Source: Foliimonas ilicis
GTDB lineage: Bacteria > Pseudomonadota > Alphaproteobacteria > Rhizobiales > Rhizobiaceae
Length of the DNA stretch: 64,000 nt
Assembly: GCF_039939195.1 (NCBI RefSeq)
Contig: NZ_JBDUUH010000012.1
Span: forward strand, 143,572-207,571
Reading direction: 5' to 3'
The stretch's first letter is position 1. Every line of letters begins with the position of its first letter. Of the stretch, positions 17,350 through 24,550 are shown in pieces. The position numbers and the translations under genes are program-made. The notes under the pieces are model-generated. The model was not told where the DNA came from. It searched no databases and saw only the letters and a list, made by a program, of their open reading frames with translations.

Positions 17350-17931
17350 TCAGAACGGATTCCAGGTAGGCCGCGCGGTGAGCTTCAAATAGCCGAGATT
17401 GACGCCCAGACGCGCTCCGACGCCGGTGCGAACCGGAACCAGAAGCATGTTGCCTGCGCGCATGACGTTGAAGCCGACACCGGCAATGACATAAGCCGAA
17501 CCGGCAACACCACCGAAGCGATTGTAGAGGCTCGAAACGTCGTCGAGATTATAGACGAGCATCATGGTCCGAGACCCCTGCCCGCCAAAGTCCCAACCGA
17601 GCGAAGGGCCCTGCCAGAACAGCTTATGGTCGCCGGCATTCTTGGTGTAGAGCGTGCCTTCGCCATAGGTCAGGCCGCCAATGAGCGCGCCGGAACCTTC
17701 CTCTCCCAATATGTAACCATTGGGCAGGCCATAGGATGAGAAGACTTTCTCGATGACGCTGGCAAGGCCGCCAGATGCGGAACCGAAGAAATTGTGCCCG
17801 GAATCGACGATTTCCTGCATCGTGTATTCGTTCGCCCGCGAAGCGGTGGACGTCATGAGAATGATACCGGATATCGAGAATACCGCGGCGACGAGCCTGA
17901 AAAGGCTCAATTTGTACAGTCGGGAAAACAT
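17350..17931 (-). CDS. eipA: EipA-like periplasmic protein (DUF1134)
   Basis: 193 aa from ATG 17931 (RBS GGAG; the frame runs on to 18039 but that start has no signal peptide). Signal peptide at 1-33, then the DUF1134 domain with GEEGSGALIGGLTYGEGTLY and LGWDFGGQGSRTMMLVYNL. In Brucella abortus, EipA is a CtrA-regulated periplasmic protein needed for envelope integrity and virulence (established knowledge). Here it is divergent from chpT and three genes from ctrA, in keeping with that link. Confidence 0.88.
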   Translation of the reverse strand: MFSRLYKLSLFRLVAAVFSISGIILMTSTASRANEYTMQEIVDSGHNFFGSASGGLASVIEKVFSSYGLPNGYILGEEGSGALIGGLTYGEGTLYTKNAGDHKLFWQGPSLGWDFGGQGSRTMMLVYNLDDVSSLYNRFGGVAGSAYVIAGVGFNVMRAGNMLLVPVRTGVGARLGVNLGYLKLTARPTWNPF

Positions 17932-18252
17932 ACTTCCAAATCTCCGTCCGGGGAGCAGCTCCGCCGACACCTCTGCAATTTCGCCACTCTTGCGATGGCT
18001 TTGTTGATTGCGGCAGACTAGGCCGTAATCCTTTTTCAACCATTAAATTTGCATGTGAACGTGGCTCTTCGAAGGCTGACAGACCCCTCCGAAACGCCGG
18101 AAATTCGGTTTTTTCTTGGCAAAACAGCCTTTTGAACGCGTTTGGATTTCGCGTCGCCCGATCGCAGGGTATGAAATCAGGCATACTGGATAGAGTGATT
18201 CGGCATGCCTGATTTGAAGCCGCTGCTGTCCCCCATTTCGTTAGGATTATAA
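17932..18252. promoter_or_regulatory. Divergent eipA/chpT control region
   Basis: 320 bp without a gene. AT-rich stretch with AACCATTAA at 18038-18046, which only partly resembles a CtrA box. An exact 11-bp inverted repeat, AAATCAGGCAT (18174-18184) / ATGCCTGATTT (18205-18215), lies 38 bases before the chpT ATG and could be an operator or a leader hairpin. Confidence 0.55.
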
Positions 18253-18894
18253 ATGGCCGACCTTTTCACCCTTTCTGCTCCCGATCTCGCAGCCCTGCTG
18301 TGCAGCCGCGTGTGCCACGACATCATTTCGCCGGTGGGCGCAATCAACAACGGGCTTGAACTTCTCGATGAAGGCGGCGCCGACGAAGACGCGATGAATT
18401 TGATCCGCGCCAGCGCCCGAAACGCATCCGCAAGGCTTCAGTTTGCACGTATCGCCTTTGGCGCGGCAGGCTCGGCCGGTATGCTGATCGACACTGGCGA
18501 CGCTGAATCGGTTGCAAATGCCTTCCTGAAAAACGAAAAGCCGGAACTCGAATGGCAGGGAACTCGCGCGCTGCTGCCGAAAAACAAGGTGAAATTGCTG
18601 CTCAACCTGCTGTTGACGGCAAATGCGGCGATCCCGCGCGGTGGAAAACTCACCGTCAAACTCATCGATGTCGAGACCGACCCGAAATTCGTCATCACGT
18701 CCAGCGGCCCGATGCTGCGCGTTCCGGCAAAATTCCTGGAACTGCATTCCGGACACAAGCCGGAAGAAGCAATCGACGCACATGCCGTGCAGGCCTACTA
18801 CACGCTGCTGCTTGCGCGTGAAGCCGGAATGGAAATCGGCATCCACGCAACGCCGGAAGAAATCCAGTTTACTGCCTCGCAAAAAGCTGCCTGA
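18253..18894 (+). CDS. chpT: Histidine phosphotransferase ChpT
   Basis: 213 aa, normal length. DHp-like N-terminus with the phosphoacceptor His22 in CSRVCHDIISPVGAINNGLE, followed by a degenerate HATPase-like C-terminal domain. Passes phosphate from the hybrid kinase CckA to CtrA and CpdR (established in Caulobacter and Brucella). ATG with AGGA upstream. The response regulator gene and ctrA lie immediately beyond it, which supports the assignment. Confidence 0.93.
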   Translation: MADLFTLSAPDLAALLCSRVCHDIISPVGAINNGLELLDEGGADEDAMNLIRASARNASARLQFARIAFGAAGSAGMLIDTGDAESVANAFLKNEKPELEWQGTRALLPKNKVKLLLNLLLTANAAIPRGGKLTVKLIDVETDPKFVITSSGPMLRVPAKFLELHSGHKPEEAIDAHAVQAYYTLLLAREAGMEIGIHATPEEIQFTASQKAA

Positions 18895-18936
18895 TCGCGA
18901 AAATCCCGCTTGGCGTACGAAAAGTGGGATTTAGCG
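18895..18936 (+). terminator. Stem-loop after chpT
   Basis: AAATCCCGCTT (18901-18911) and AAGTGGGATTT (18922-18932) pair with one G-U, extended by TCGC/GCGA outside. No long U-run; could be a weak terminator or a processing stem. Confidence 0.45.
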
Positions 18937-19031
18937 ACAATTTTAGCTAAACGATTTTCCGGCCTTTTACGGAAAGCATGCATTATAGCCTGACCGGTGG
19001 CTTCGACAGCCTCCGGCTTTCGGGGGCGAAA

Positions 19032-19400
19032 ATGAAGCGTTGCATGTTTGTCGAAGATTCCAGTGTGATCCGTAAGGTCGCGCGCCGTATTCTTGCCGGG
19101 CCTGATCTGATCTTCATCGATGCGGCGAGCGGACAAGAAGCGCTCGACATTTGTCACGCCGATATGCCGGACATCATTATCGTCGACACGACCTTGCCCG
19201 ATATTTCCGCGCCGGATTTGATCCGCCGAATTCGCAGTATCCCGGCCGAGCAGGAACCGCGCATCGCCATCAGCCTGACCGAAATCGATGTCGGGATGAT
19301 CATGCGCTCCAAGCGCGCCGGCGCTCACGGCTATATCCTAAAACCGTTCGACCGCCCGCAATTGACCGATAGTTTCGTCAATCTGGACATCGCCGCATAA
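19032..19400 (+). CDS. Single-domain response regulator (CheY/DivK/CpdR-like)
   Basis: 122 aa from ATG 19032 (RBS GGGGGCG). Receiver domain only: acidic pair E8-D9, phosphoacceptor D52 (IIVDTTLPD), T83 and K104 (ILKPFD) are all present, so it should be phosphorylatable. Lying between chpT and ctrA, it is a likely ChpT or CckA partner, but I do not equate it with CpdR, which in Brucella is encoded elsewhere as far as I recall. The region after the aspartate (TTLPDISAPD) differs from the usual MDG form. Confidence 0.82.
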   Translation: MKRCMFVEDSSVIRKVARRILAGPDLIFIDAASGQEALDICHADMPDIIIVDTTLPDISAPDLIRRIRSIPAEQEPRIAISLTEIDVGMIMRSKRAGAHGYILKPFDRPQLTDSFVNLDIAA

Positions 19401-19401
19401 C

Positions 19402-19429
19402 AAAAAAGCCCGGAAAACCGGGCTTTTTC
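19402..19429 (+). terminator. Intrinsic terminator of response regulator gene
   Basis: AGCCCGG (19407-19413), AAAA loop, CCGGGCT (19418-19424), then TTTTCT; A-run on the left makes it usable on both strands. Confidence 0.88.
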
Positions 19430-19441
19430 TCAAGACTGTTT

Positions 19442-19558
19442 ATTCAGGTCAGGACGTGGCGAAAAAGATGGATTTCGAGAACCGGAGCGGAGCGTACATT
19501 GGTACGTGAGCACCGGAAGCGCAGAAATTTATCTTTTGCAGGCCGTCCTCACCTGAAT
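19442..19558. repeat. Long imperfect palindrome between response regulator gene and ctrA
   Basis: ATTCAGGT (19442-19449) and ACCTGAAT (19551-19558) close a 117-bp element with further complementary pieces (AGGACG/CGTCCT, GATGGATTTC/GAAATTTATC, GCGTACATTGGTACGT at the tip). It looks like a dispersed rhizobial intergenic element. It ends one base before the ctrA stop. Confidence 0.7.
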
Positions 19559-19559
19559 A

Positions 19560-20255
19560 TTAAGCGATTTCGCGAATTTCTTCCGGCTCGCGCAGCACAT
19601 AACCACGACCCCAGACCGTTTCGATGAAATTCTGGCCGCCGGAGGCTGCGTCCAGCTTCTTGCGAAGCTTGCAGATGAAGACGTCGATGATCTTCAGTTC
19701 CGGCTCGTCCATGCCGCCATAAAGGTGGTTGAGGAACATTTCCTTGGTGAGCGTGGTGCCTTTGCGGAGCGAAAGCAGCTCCAGCATCTGGTATTCTTTG
19801 CCGGTGAGGTGAACGCGCTGACCGCCGACTTCAACCGTCTTGGCATCCAGATTGACGATGAGATCGCCAGTGGTGATGACCGACTGCGCATGACCCTTCG
19901 AACGACGCACGATTGCATGGATTCGGGCAACCAGTTCGTCCTTGTGGAAAGGCTTGGTCATGTAGTCGTCGGCGCCGAAGCCGAGACCGCGGACCTTGTC
20001 TTCGATGCCAGCCATGCCGGAAAGAATGAGAATTGGTGTCTTAACCTTCGAAAGGCGAAGTGTTCTCAACACTTCATAACCCGACATGTCGGGGAGATTA
20101 AGATCAAGCAAGATTATGTCATAGTCGTAAAGCTTGCCGAGATCGACGCCTTCTTCACCGAGATCGGTGGTGTAGACGTTAAAGCTTTCCGACTTGAGCA
20201 TAAGTTCGATGCTCTGTGCGGTTGCACTGTCATCTTCTATCAGCAGAACGCGCAT
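19560..20255 (-). CDS. ctrA: Cell-cycle master regulator CtrA
   Basis: 231 aa. OmpR-type: receiver at 1-115 with phosphoacceptor D51 (IILLDLNLPDMSGYEVLR) and K in MTKPFHKDEL; winged-helix DNA-binding domain at 125-228 (LTGKEYQMLELLSLRKG and KLRKKLDAASGGQNFIETVWGRGYVLR). Controls cell division, DNA methylation and envelope genes, with TTAA-type boxes as targets. Activated through CckA-ChpT. Promoter region carries a CtrA-type box and GANTC sites, pointing to autoregulation and methylation control. Confidence 0.97.
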   Translation of the reverse strand: MRVLLIEDDSATAQSIELMLKSESFNVYTTDLGEEGVDLGKLYDYDIILLDLNLPDMSGYEVLRTLRLSKVKTPILILSGMAGIEDKVRGLGFGADDYMTKPFHKDELVARIHAIVRRSKGHAQSVITTGDLIVNLDAKTVEVGGQRVHLTGKEYQMLELLSLRKGTTLTKEMFLNHLYGGMDEPELKIIDVFICKLRKKLDAASGGQNFIETVWGRGYVLREPEEIREIA

Positions 20256-20470
20256 TTTATTCCCCTTTTCTGCCGCCGAACCGCTGTGGCGAACAATTCG
20301 GAACCGAAGCAGTGATTACCTGAATCGGAGCCTGCCATCGAATGGTTAACAAAACCTAATTCCCCTTGGCAAGTGATATCCGATTTTTAAGACTTTTGAC
20401 ACACCCTCTTGAATCAAAAGATGAATCGCAATGTCACACTCTTAACTCAACACTTTAATAGTCACGGCTA
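20256..20470 (-). promoter_or_regulatory. ctrA promoter region
   Basis: ATGGTTAAC at 20342-20350 is the complement of the TTAACCAT CtrA motif. Three GAATC (GANTC, CcrM methylation) sites are at 20322-20326, 20411-20415 and 20423-20427. An AT-rich TTAA-N9-TTAA pair is at about 20442-20458. All lie within 200 bases of the ctrA start. Exact transcription starts cannot be fixed by eye. Confidence 0.65.
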
Positions 20471-20549
20471 AACCAGACCCGGATTTCGCATGCCGCAAGC
20501 GGCTTTTGTCTCGAAATTTTTACGGTGCCTTAAGCCATTGGTCTTATCA

Positions 20550-20578
20550 TTAACGATGCCCGTAAACGAATGGTTACC
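20550..20578 (+). promoter_or_regulatory. Possible CtrA-type half sites before fliJ-like gene
   Basis: TTAACGAT (20550-20557) and ATGGTTAC (20570-20577) each differ by one base from the CtrA motif TTAACCAT or its complement, in opposite orientation. They lie about 130-150 bases before the FliJ-like start. Confidence 0.4.
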
Positions 20579-20703
20579 AGACCATAAAATATTAAAGATT
20601 TGTTTTCCATGCTGTCACGGCATTACGGGCAAAGCGGCGGACCCTCTTCGGGTTTGTGCCGCGAACGGTTAGAGTGTGTGTGCGTTTCGGGAGTATCGGT
20701 ATC

Positions 20704-21081
20704 ATGAAGTCACGTGAGAACCTCGTCCGACTTAAACAGTTCCAGGTCAACGAAAAGCGCCGGCAGCTTTTGCAGCTCGACGTCATGATCGCGGAATTCG
20801 AACGGATGGCCGGCGAACTCGACGCACAGATCAATGCCGAGGAAAAGAAGGCCGGTATCACCGATATCGAGCATTTCGCCTATCCCACCTTCGCAAAAGC
20901 CGCGCGATTGCGCCGTGATAATCTGAAAAACTCCCAGAACGACCTCGTCGAACAGCGAAGCGCTGCAGAAGCCTTACTCCACGAAGCTGAAGCGGAGCTT
21001 TCCAAAGCGGAGCTTCTTGAGTCCCGCGACGGAAAAACCCGCGAAGTCGTGCCGGACACGCGCAGCATGATGATCGGCTAA
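20704..21081 (+). CDS. FliJ-like coiled-coil protein
   Basis: 125 aa from ATG 20704 (RBS CGGGAGT; the frame extends to 20656). Almost entirely alpha-helical coiled coil with LVRLKQFQVNEKRRQLLQLD at the start, as in the flagellar export chaperone FliJ or relatives. FliJ would escort substrates to the flagellar ATPase FliI, but no other flagellar gene is near; instead it sits between ctrA and sciP, a position seen in Rhizobiales. Flagellar role is therefore probable but unproven. Confidence 0.65.
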   Translation: MKSRENLVRLKQFQVNEKRRQLLQLDVMIAEFERMAGELDAQINAEEKKAGITDIEHFAYPTFAKAARLRRDNLKNSQNDLVEQRSAAEALLHEAEAELSKAELLESRDGKTREVVPDTRSMMIG

Positions 21082-21200
21082 AGCCGACAGCAGCAGGCAC
21101 ACGCCTGCCAATCCAAGCAAATTAAAGACTATTTGCCGTCCCCGCGCTGAAACGCTTCGGGGACAATTCGTTTTGGGCGTTTTTTACATCCAAAAACGAA

Positions 21201-21228
21201 AAGCCGGCGCGAGGCCGGCTTTTTTGTT
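21201..21228. terminator. Bidirectional terminator, fliJ-like gene / sciP
   Basis: AAGCCGGC (21201-21208) pairs with GCCGGCTT (21214-21221) around a short GC-rich loop, with A-run on the left and T-run on the right. Lies between convergent genes and suits both. Confidence 0.85.
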
Positions 21229-21243
21229 TGAAACTGGTCGTTT

Positions 21244-21519
21244 CTAATGGCGATATTGCTGGATGCGGGTGGTCCTGAGACCGGCCAGACCATATTCGTC
21301 GATCGATGCCTGCCAGGAAAGAAACTCCTCGGTCGTCAGCTTGTAACGCTGACATGCCTCTTCAAGGCTGAGCAAGCCACCGCGAACAGCGGCAACGACT
21401 TCAGCCTTGCGACGTATCACCCACCGACGCGTATTGGTCGGGGGAAGATCAGCAACAGTTAGCGGGCTGCCGTCCGGCCCAATGACATATTTGACGCGCG
21501 GTCTAATCAGATCGGTCAT
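21244..21519 (-). CDS. sciP: SciP-like CtrA inhibitor (DUF1153)
   Basis: 91 aa from the ATG at 21519 (MTDLIRPRVKYVIGPDGSPL); the open frame extends seven codons further. The DUF1153 helix-turn-helix is clear: TRRWVIRRKAEVVAAVRGGL, LSLEEACQRYKLTTEEFLSW. In Caulobacter SciP binds CtrA and blocks its transcription activation (established). Location in the ctrA cluster supports the name. Probably monocistronic. Confidence 0.88.
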   Translation of the reverse strand: MTDLIRPRVKYVIGPDGSPLTVADLPPTNTRRWVIRRKAEVVAAVRGGLLSLEEACQRYKLTTEEFLSWQASIDEYGLAGLRTTRIQQYRH

Positions 21520-21778
21520 TCTACTCTCTACACAAAACACAAACTTAAAGACCCAATCACGGACACCTTAGCGCCACAGCTTTAAAAATTGCCTAAACGC
21601 AAGGTAATGGGTAAGTAACGAACATGAATCCCGCGTTAGGGAATTGCCCGGCATTTTAAATGCCCCGGAACGGGTGCGAAGATCGCGCCGACAAGCTGGT
21701 GCGGGCGCAAGGGTTGACCTATATTGTCAGCATTGGCATTTAGCGCGAACGCTACGAACAGCGGCCACAACAAGCGGA

Positions 21779-22981
21779 ATGAACGAAGCAATGAACAGCT
21801 TGGACCTGCCGGGACGCCCCGAAGACACACGCGTAGTCGTCGCGATGTCTGGCGGCGTGGATTCCTCCGTCGTTGCGGGCCTGCTGAAACGTGAAGGCTA
21901 CGACGTCGTCGGCATCACCCTTCAGCTTTACGATCATGGCGCTTCAACGCACCGTGCTGGCTCCTGCTGCGCCGGTCAGGACATTGCAGACGCGCGCCGC
22001 GTGTCGGAAGTATTGGGCATCAATCATTATGTGCTCGACTATGAAGAGCGCTTCCGCAAGGCCGTGATCGACCCGTTCGCGGAAAGCTATGTTTCCGGCG
22101 AAACGCCGATCCCCTGCGTTTCCTGCAACCAGACCGTCAAGTTTGCCGATCTGCTCGAAACCGCCAAGGATCTGGGTGCCGACGCGCTTGCGACCGGTCA
22201 TTATATACGCAGCCGCACCAATGGCGCGCACCGGGCGCTTTACCGTCCGGTGGATGCCGACCGCGACCAGAGCTACTTCCTCTTTGCGACGACGCAGGAG
22301 CAGATCAACTATCTGCGCTTCCCGCTGGGCGGCATGTCGAAGCCTGCCGTGCGCGCCATGGCCGAGGAAATGGGCCTTTCGGTTGCCGCAAAGCAGGACA
22401 GCCAGGACATATGCTTCGTGCCGCAGGGCAAATATTCCGACATCATTTCAAAGCTGAAGCCAACAGCGGCCAATCCGGGCGACATCGTGCACATCGATGG
22501 TCGCGTGCTTGGCCGCCATGAAGGCATATTGCGCTATACGATCGGCCAGCGCCGCGGCATCGGCATCGCATCGGGCGAGCCGCTTTATGTCGTGCATCTG
22601 GATGCCGAAAAGGCGCGCGTCGTCGTCGGCCCGCGCGAGGCGCTTGAAACGCACAAGATTTTCCTGCGCTCGATGAACTGGCTGGGCGATATCGAACTCG
22701 CGTCGATCCCGGAAGAAGGCATCGAGGTTTTCGCCAAGGTGCGCTCCACCAGACCGCCCCGCCCGGCAACCATGCATCACCGCAACGGCCAGAGCTGGGT
22801 CGAGCTCGGCCACGGCGAATCCGGCATCGCGCCCGGGCAGGCCTGCGTGCTCTACAGCGACGATGGTGATGAATCGCGCGTATTCGGCGGCGGGTTCATC
22901 GAACGCTCGGAGCGCGGCGCGGAAGCCGAGGCCATGCTGTCGCGTTTGGCCGCAAAGCCATCGACCATCGCCGCAGAATAG
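21779..22981 (+). CDS. mnmA: tRNA-specific 2-thiouridylase MnmA
   Basis: 400 aa from ATG 21779 (an alternative ATG is at 21791; the frame extends to 21644 without a plausible start). PP-loop AMSGGVDSSVVAGLL near the N-terminus, catalytic cysteines in IPCVSCNQTVKF and QDICFV, and the C-terminal beta-barrel domains. Thiolates U34 of tRNA-Lys, -Glu and -Gln with sulfur relayed from a cysteine desulfurase. Terminator directly after the gene. Confidence 0.95.
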   Translation: MNEAMNSLDLPGRPEDTRVVVAMSGGVDSSVVAGLLKREGYDVVGITLQLYDHGASTHRAGSCCAGQDIADARRVSEVLGINHYVLDYEERFRKAVIDPFAESYVSGETPIPCVSCNQTVKFADLLETAKDLGADALATGHYIRSRTNGAHRALYRPVDADRDQSYFLFATTQEQINYLRFPLGGMSKPAVRAMAEEMGLSVAAKQDSQDICFVPQGKYSDIISKLKPTAANPGDIVHIDGRVLGRHEGILRYTIGQRRGIGIASGEPLYVVHLDAEKARVVVGPREALETHKIFLRSMNWLGDIELASIPEEGIEVFAKVRSTRPPRPATMHHRNGQSWVELGHGESGIAPGQACVLYSDDGDESRVFGGGFIERSERGAEAEAMLSRLAAKPSTIAAE

Positions 22982-22996
22982 TCGGCAGCGGAATAA

Positions 22997-23021
22997 CGGG
23001 GCGACCTGCCCCGCTTTTTTT
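22997..23021 (+). terminator. Intrinsic terminator of mnmA
   Basis: CGGGGC (22997-23002), GACCT loop, GCCCCG (23008-23013), then C and seven T. Confidence 0.9.
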
Positions 23022-23033
23022 AAACTTTGAAAA

Positions 23034-23987
23034 TCAGTCGTGCCTGATCGTACCGGCGGTCAGGATGCGCAGAACCGTGATCGCTTCCTCACCATCCGTA
23101 CGCGGCTCTTCACGCGTCTCTATGCAATGCAGGAAGTGCTCCAGCTCGCGTGTGAGCGGCATGCCCTGTTCTACAGGCACATAGGAAGCCTCGTTCATCG
23201 TGAACGCCCACTGGCCGCTGTCCTGCCATACGGCATGACGATAGACCGCCAGCTTCCTTTCCCAAGGCTCCACATCGTCGAAAACGGCCATGGCCTTGGT
23301 TCCGACGACGGTCAGCCGGCGTTCCCGGTAAGGATTGAGCCGCGATGCGAAGAGATGGCTCTTCAAACCGCCGGGAAAACGCATGTGCAGATGCGCAAAG
23401 TCGCTCAAATGATCGAGTAGTGCGGCGCCCTCACCGCGAATTTCGGTCGGGGCCGATTTGGTGATCGCGAGGATCATCGAAAGATCATGCGGCGCCAGAT
23501 CCCACAGCGCGTCGTTTTCGGTGTGGAACTTTCCGAGTCCGAGCCGGTGCGAGTGGATGTATTTCACTTCGCCGAGTTCGCCCTCGTCGATCAACTCCTT
23601 GAGCTTTTCGAATGCAGGATGAAAGCGCAGCACATGCCCGACCATGAAGATGCGCTTATTGTCTTTGGCAGCCTGCACGGCGCGCTCAGCATCGGCCACA
23701 GTCAGCGCGATCGGCTTTTCGACCAGAACGTCCTTGCCCGATTGCACGGCGCGAATGGCCGCTTCCGCGTGGTACTGCGGCGGCAGCGCCATGACGATGG
23801 CATCGATATCGTCGCGCGCGAACAAATCGTCCGGTGCGATGGCCAAGCATTCCTGCTCGCTGGCGAACCCTTCGGCGCGCGCGAAATTGGCATCGGATAC
23901 GGCATGGAGGACGCCGAGAGCCTTTAGCGTGCGGATGTGGTTACTGCCCCAATATCCGCATCCGAGGACTGCAATACGCGGTTTCAT
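23034..23987 (-). CDS. Gfo/Idh/MocA-family oxidoreductase
   Basis: 317 aa from ATG 23987 (AGGA upstream). Rossmann motif AVLGCGYWGSNHIRTL at the N-terminus, the EKPIALT motif with the catalytic Lys near residue 95, and the C-terminal beta-sheet domain (KYIHSHRLGLG, LWDLAPHDLSMIL). NAD(P)-dependent oxidation of a sugar or nucleotide sugar; the form resembles WbpB/WlbA-type 3-dehydrogenases, but substrate is not certain. No sugar-biosynthesis partner is adjacent, though wadA is 0.6 kb away. Confidence 0.86.
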   Translation of the reverse strand: MKPRIAVLGCGYWGSNHIRTLKALGVLHAVSDANFARAEGFASEQECLAIAPDDLFARDDIDAIVMALPPQYHAEAAIRAVQSGKDVLVEKPIALTVADAERAVQAAKDNKRIFMVGHVLRFHPAFEKLKELIDEGELGEVKYIHSHRLGLGKFHTENDALWDLAPHDLSMILAITKSAPTEIRGEGAALLDHLSDFAHLHMRFPGGLKSHLFASRLNPYRERRLTVVGTKAMAVFDDVEPWERKLAVYRHAVWQDSGQWAFTMNEASYVPVEQGMPLTRELEHFLHCIETREEPRTDGEEAITVLRILTAGTIRHD

Positions 23988-24024
23988 TAAATCCTGGCTC
24001 AAGAAATTCTAGCGGAGACATAAC

Positions 24025-24120
24025 GATGCTCACGCCCGAACTCAACCCGCAGGACGCGCAAAATAGCCGGCTGGGCATATTGCGTTGGAATATATTGGAA
24101 ATCGGCACCGGACGCGCTTG
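24025..24120 (+). CDS. Possible 31-aa small protein
   Basis: ATG at 24025 preceded by GGAGACATAACG gives a 31-residue frame (MLTPELNPQDAQNSRLGILR...). It ends just inside the -35 box of the tRNA-Met promoter. No homology recognised; weak candidate. Confidence 0.22.
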
Positions 24121-24146
24121 ACAGGGCAAACATACGAACCTTATAT
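24118..24146 (+). promoter_or_regulatory. Sigma-70-type promoter of tRNA-Met
   Basis: TTGACA at 24118-24123, 17-base spacer, TTATAT at 24141-24146; the tRNA begins 60 bases downstream. Confidence 0.72.
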
Positions 24147-24205
24147 CCGCCCGTCTTCGGCAGGTAAGCCCCTTCTTCGGAACAGCGCTTCAACCTTGCC
24201 GACGT

Positions 24206-24282
24206 GGCGGAGTAGCTCAGTAGGTTAGAGCAGAGGAATCATAATCCTTGTGTCGGGGGTTCGAATCCCTCCTCCGCTACCA
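24206..24282 (+). tRNA. tRNA-Met (CAT)
   Basis: 77 nt including encoded CCA. Acceptor stem GGCGGAG/CTCCGCT (terminal G-U), D arm GCTC...GAGC, anticodon loop ATCATAA with CAT, T arm GGGGG-TTCGAAT-CCCTC. With these features it is the elongator methionine type rather than initiator; a lysidine-type Ile tRNA cannot be fully excluded. Confidence 0.93.
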
Positions 24283-24550
24283 CTTATTTCAAGCGCTTGG
24301 ACCTGCGCCCTTCATTCCCGCCTAGATGAACAATGCCGGCATTGATTGGCGCACATTCACATCGCCGTGCCGGGCAAAACACTTAGCTTAGTGAGGACTG
24401 AAGTTAGTCCACCTTATGAACACTGAATATTAAACAATGGAATATATTTATGATGGGTCGGATAGATGCGATCAAGTGAGAAAGGGTTGTAATCTCGCCT
24501 TCTGATCCATTAGTTGGCGCAGCCTTTTGAGTATCAGGAACCGCGCACTA
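24283..24550. other. AT-rich leader between tRNA-Met and wadA
   Basis: No gene, repeat or clear promoter identified. Base composition is visibly more AT-rich than the surroundings and stays so into wadA. Confidence 0.5.

Noticed and set aside
24025..24120. 31-aa frame as a confident gene
   Set aside because: Only an RBS-like GGAG supports it and it overlaps the tRNA promoter; kept as a low-confidence feature.
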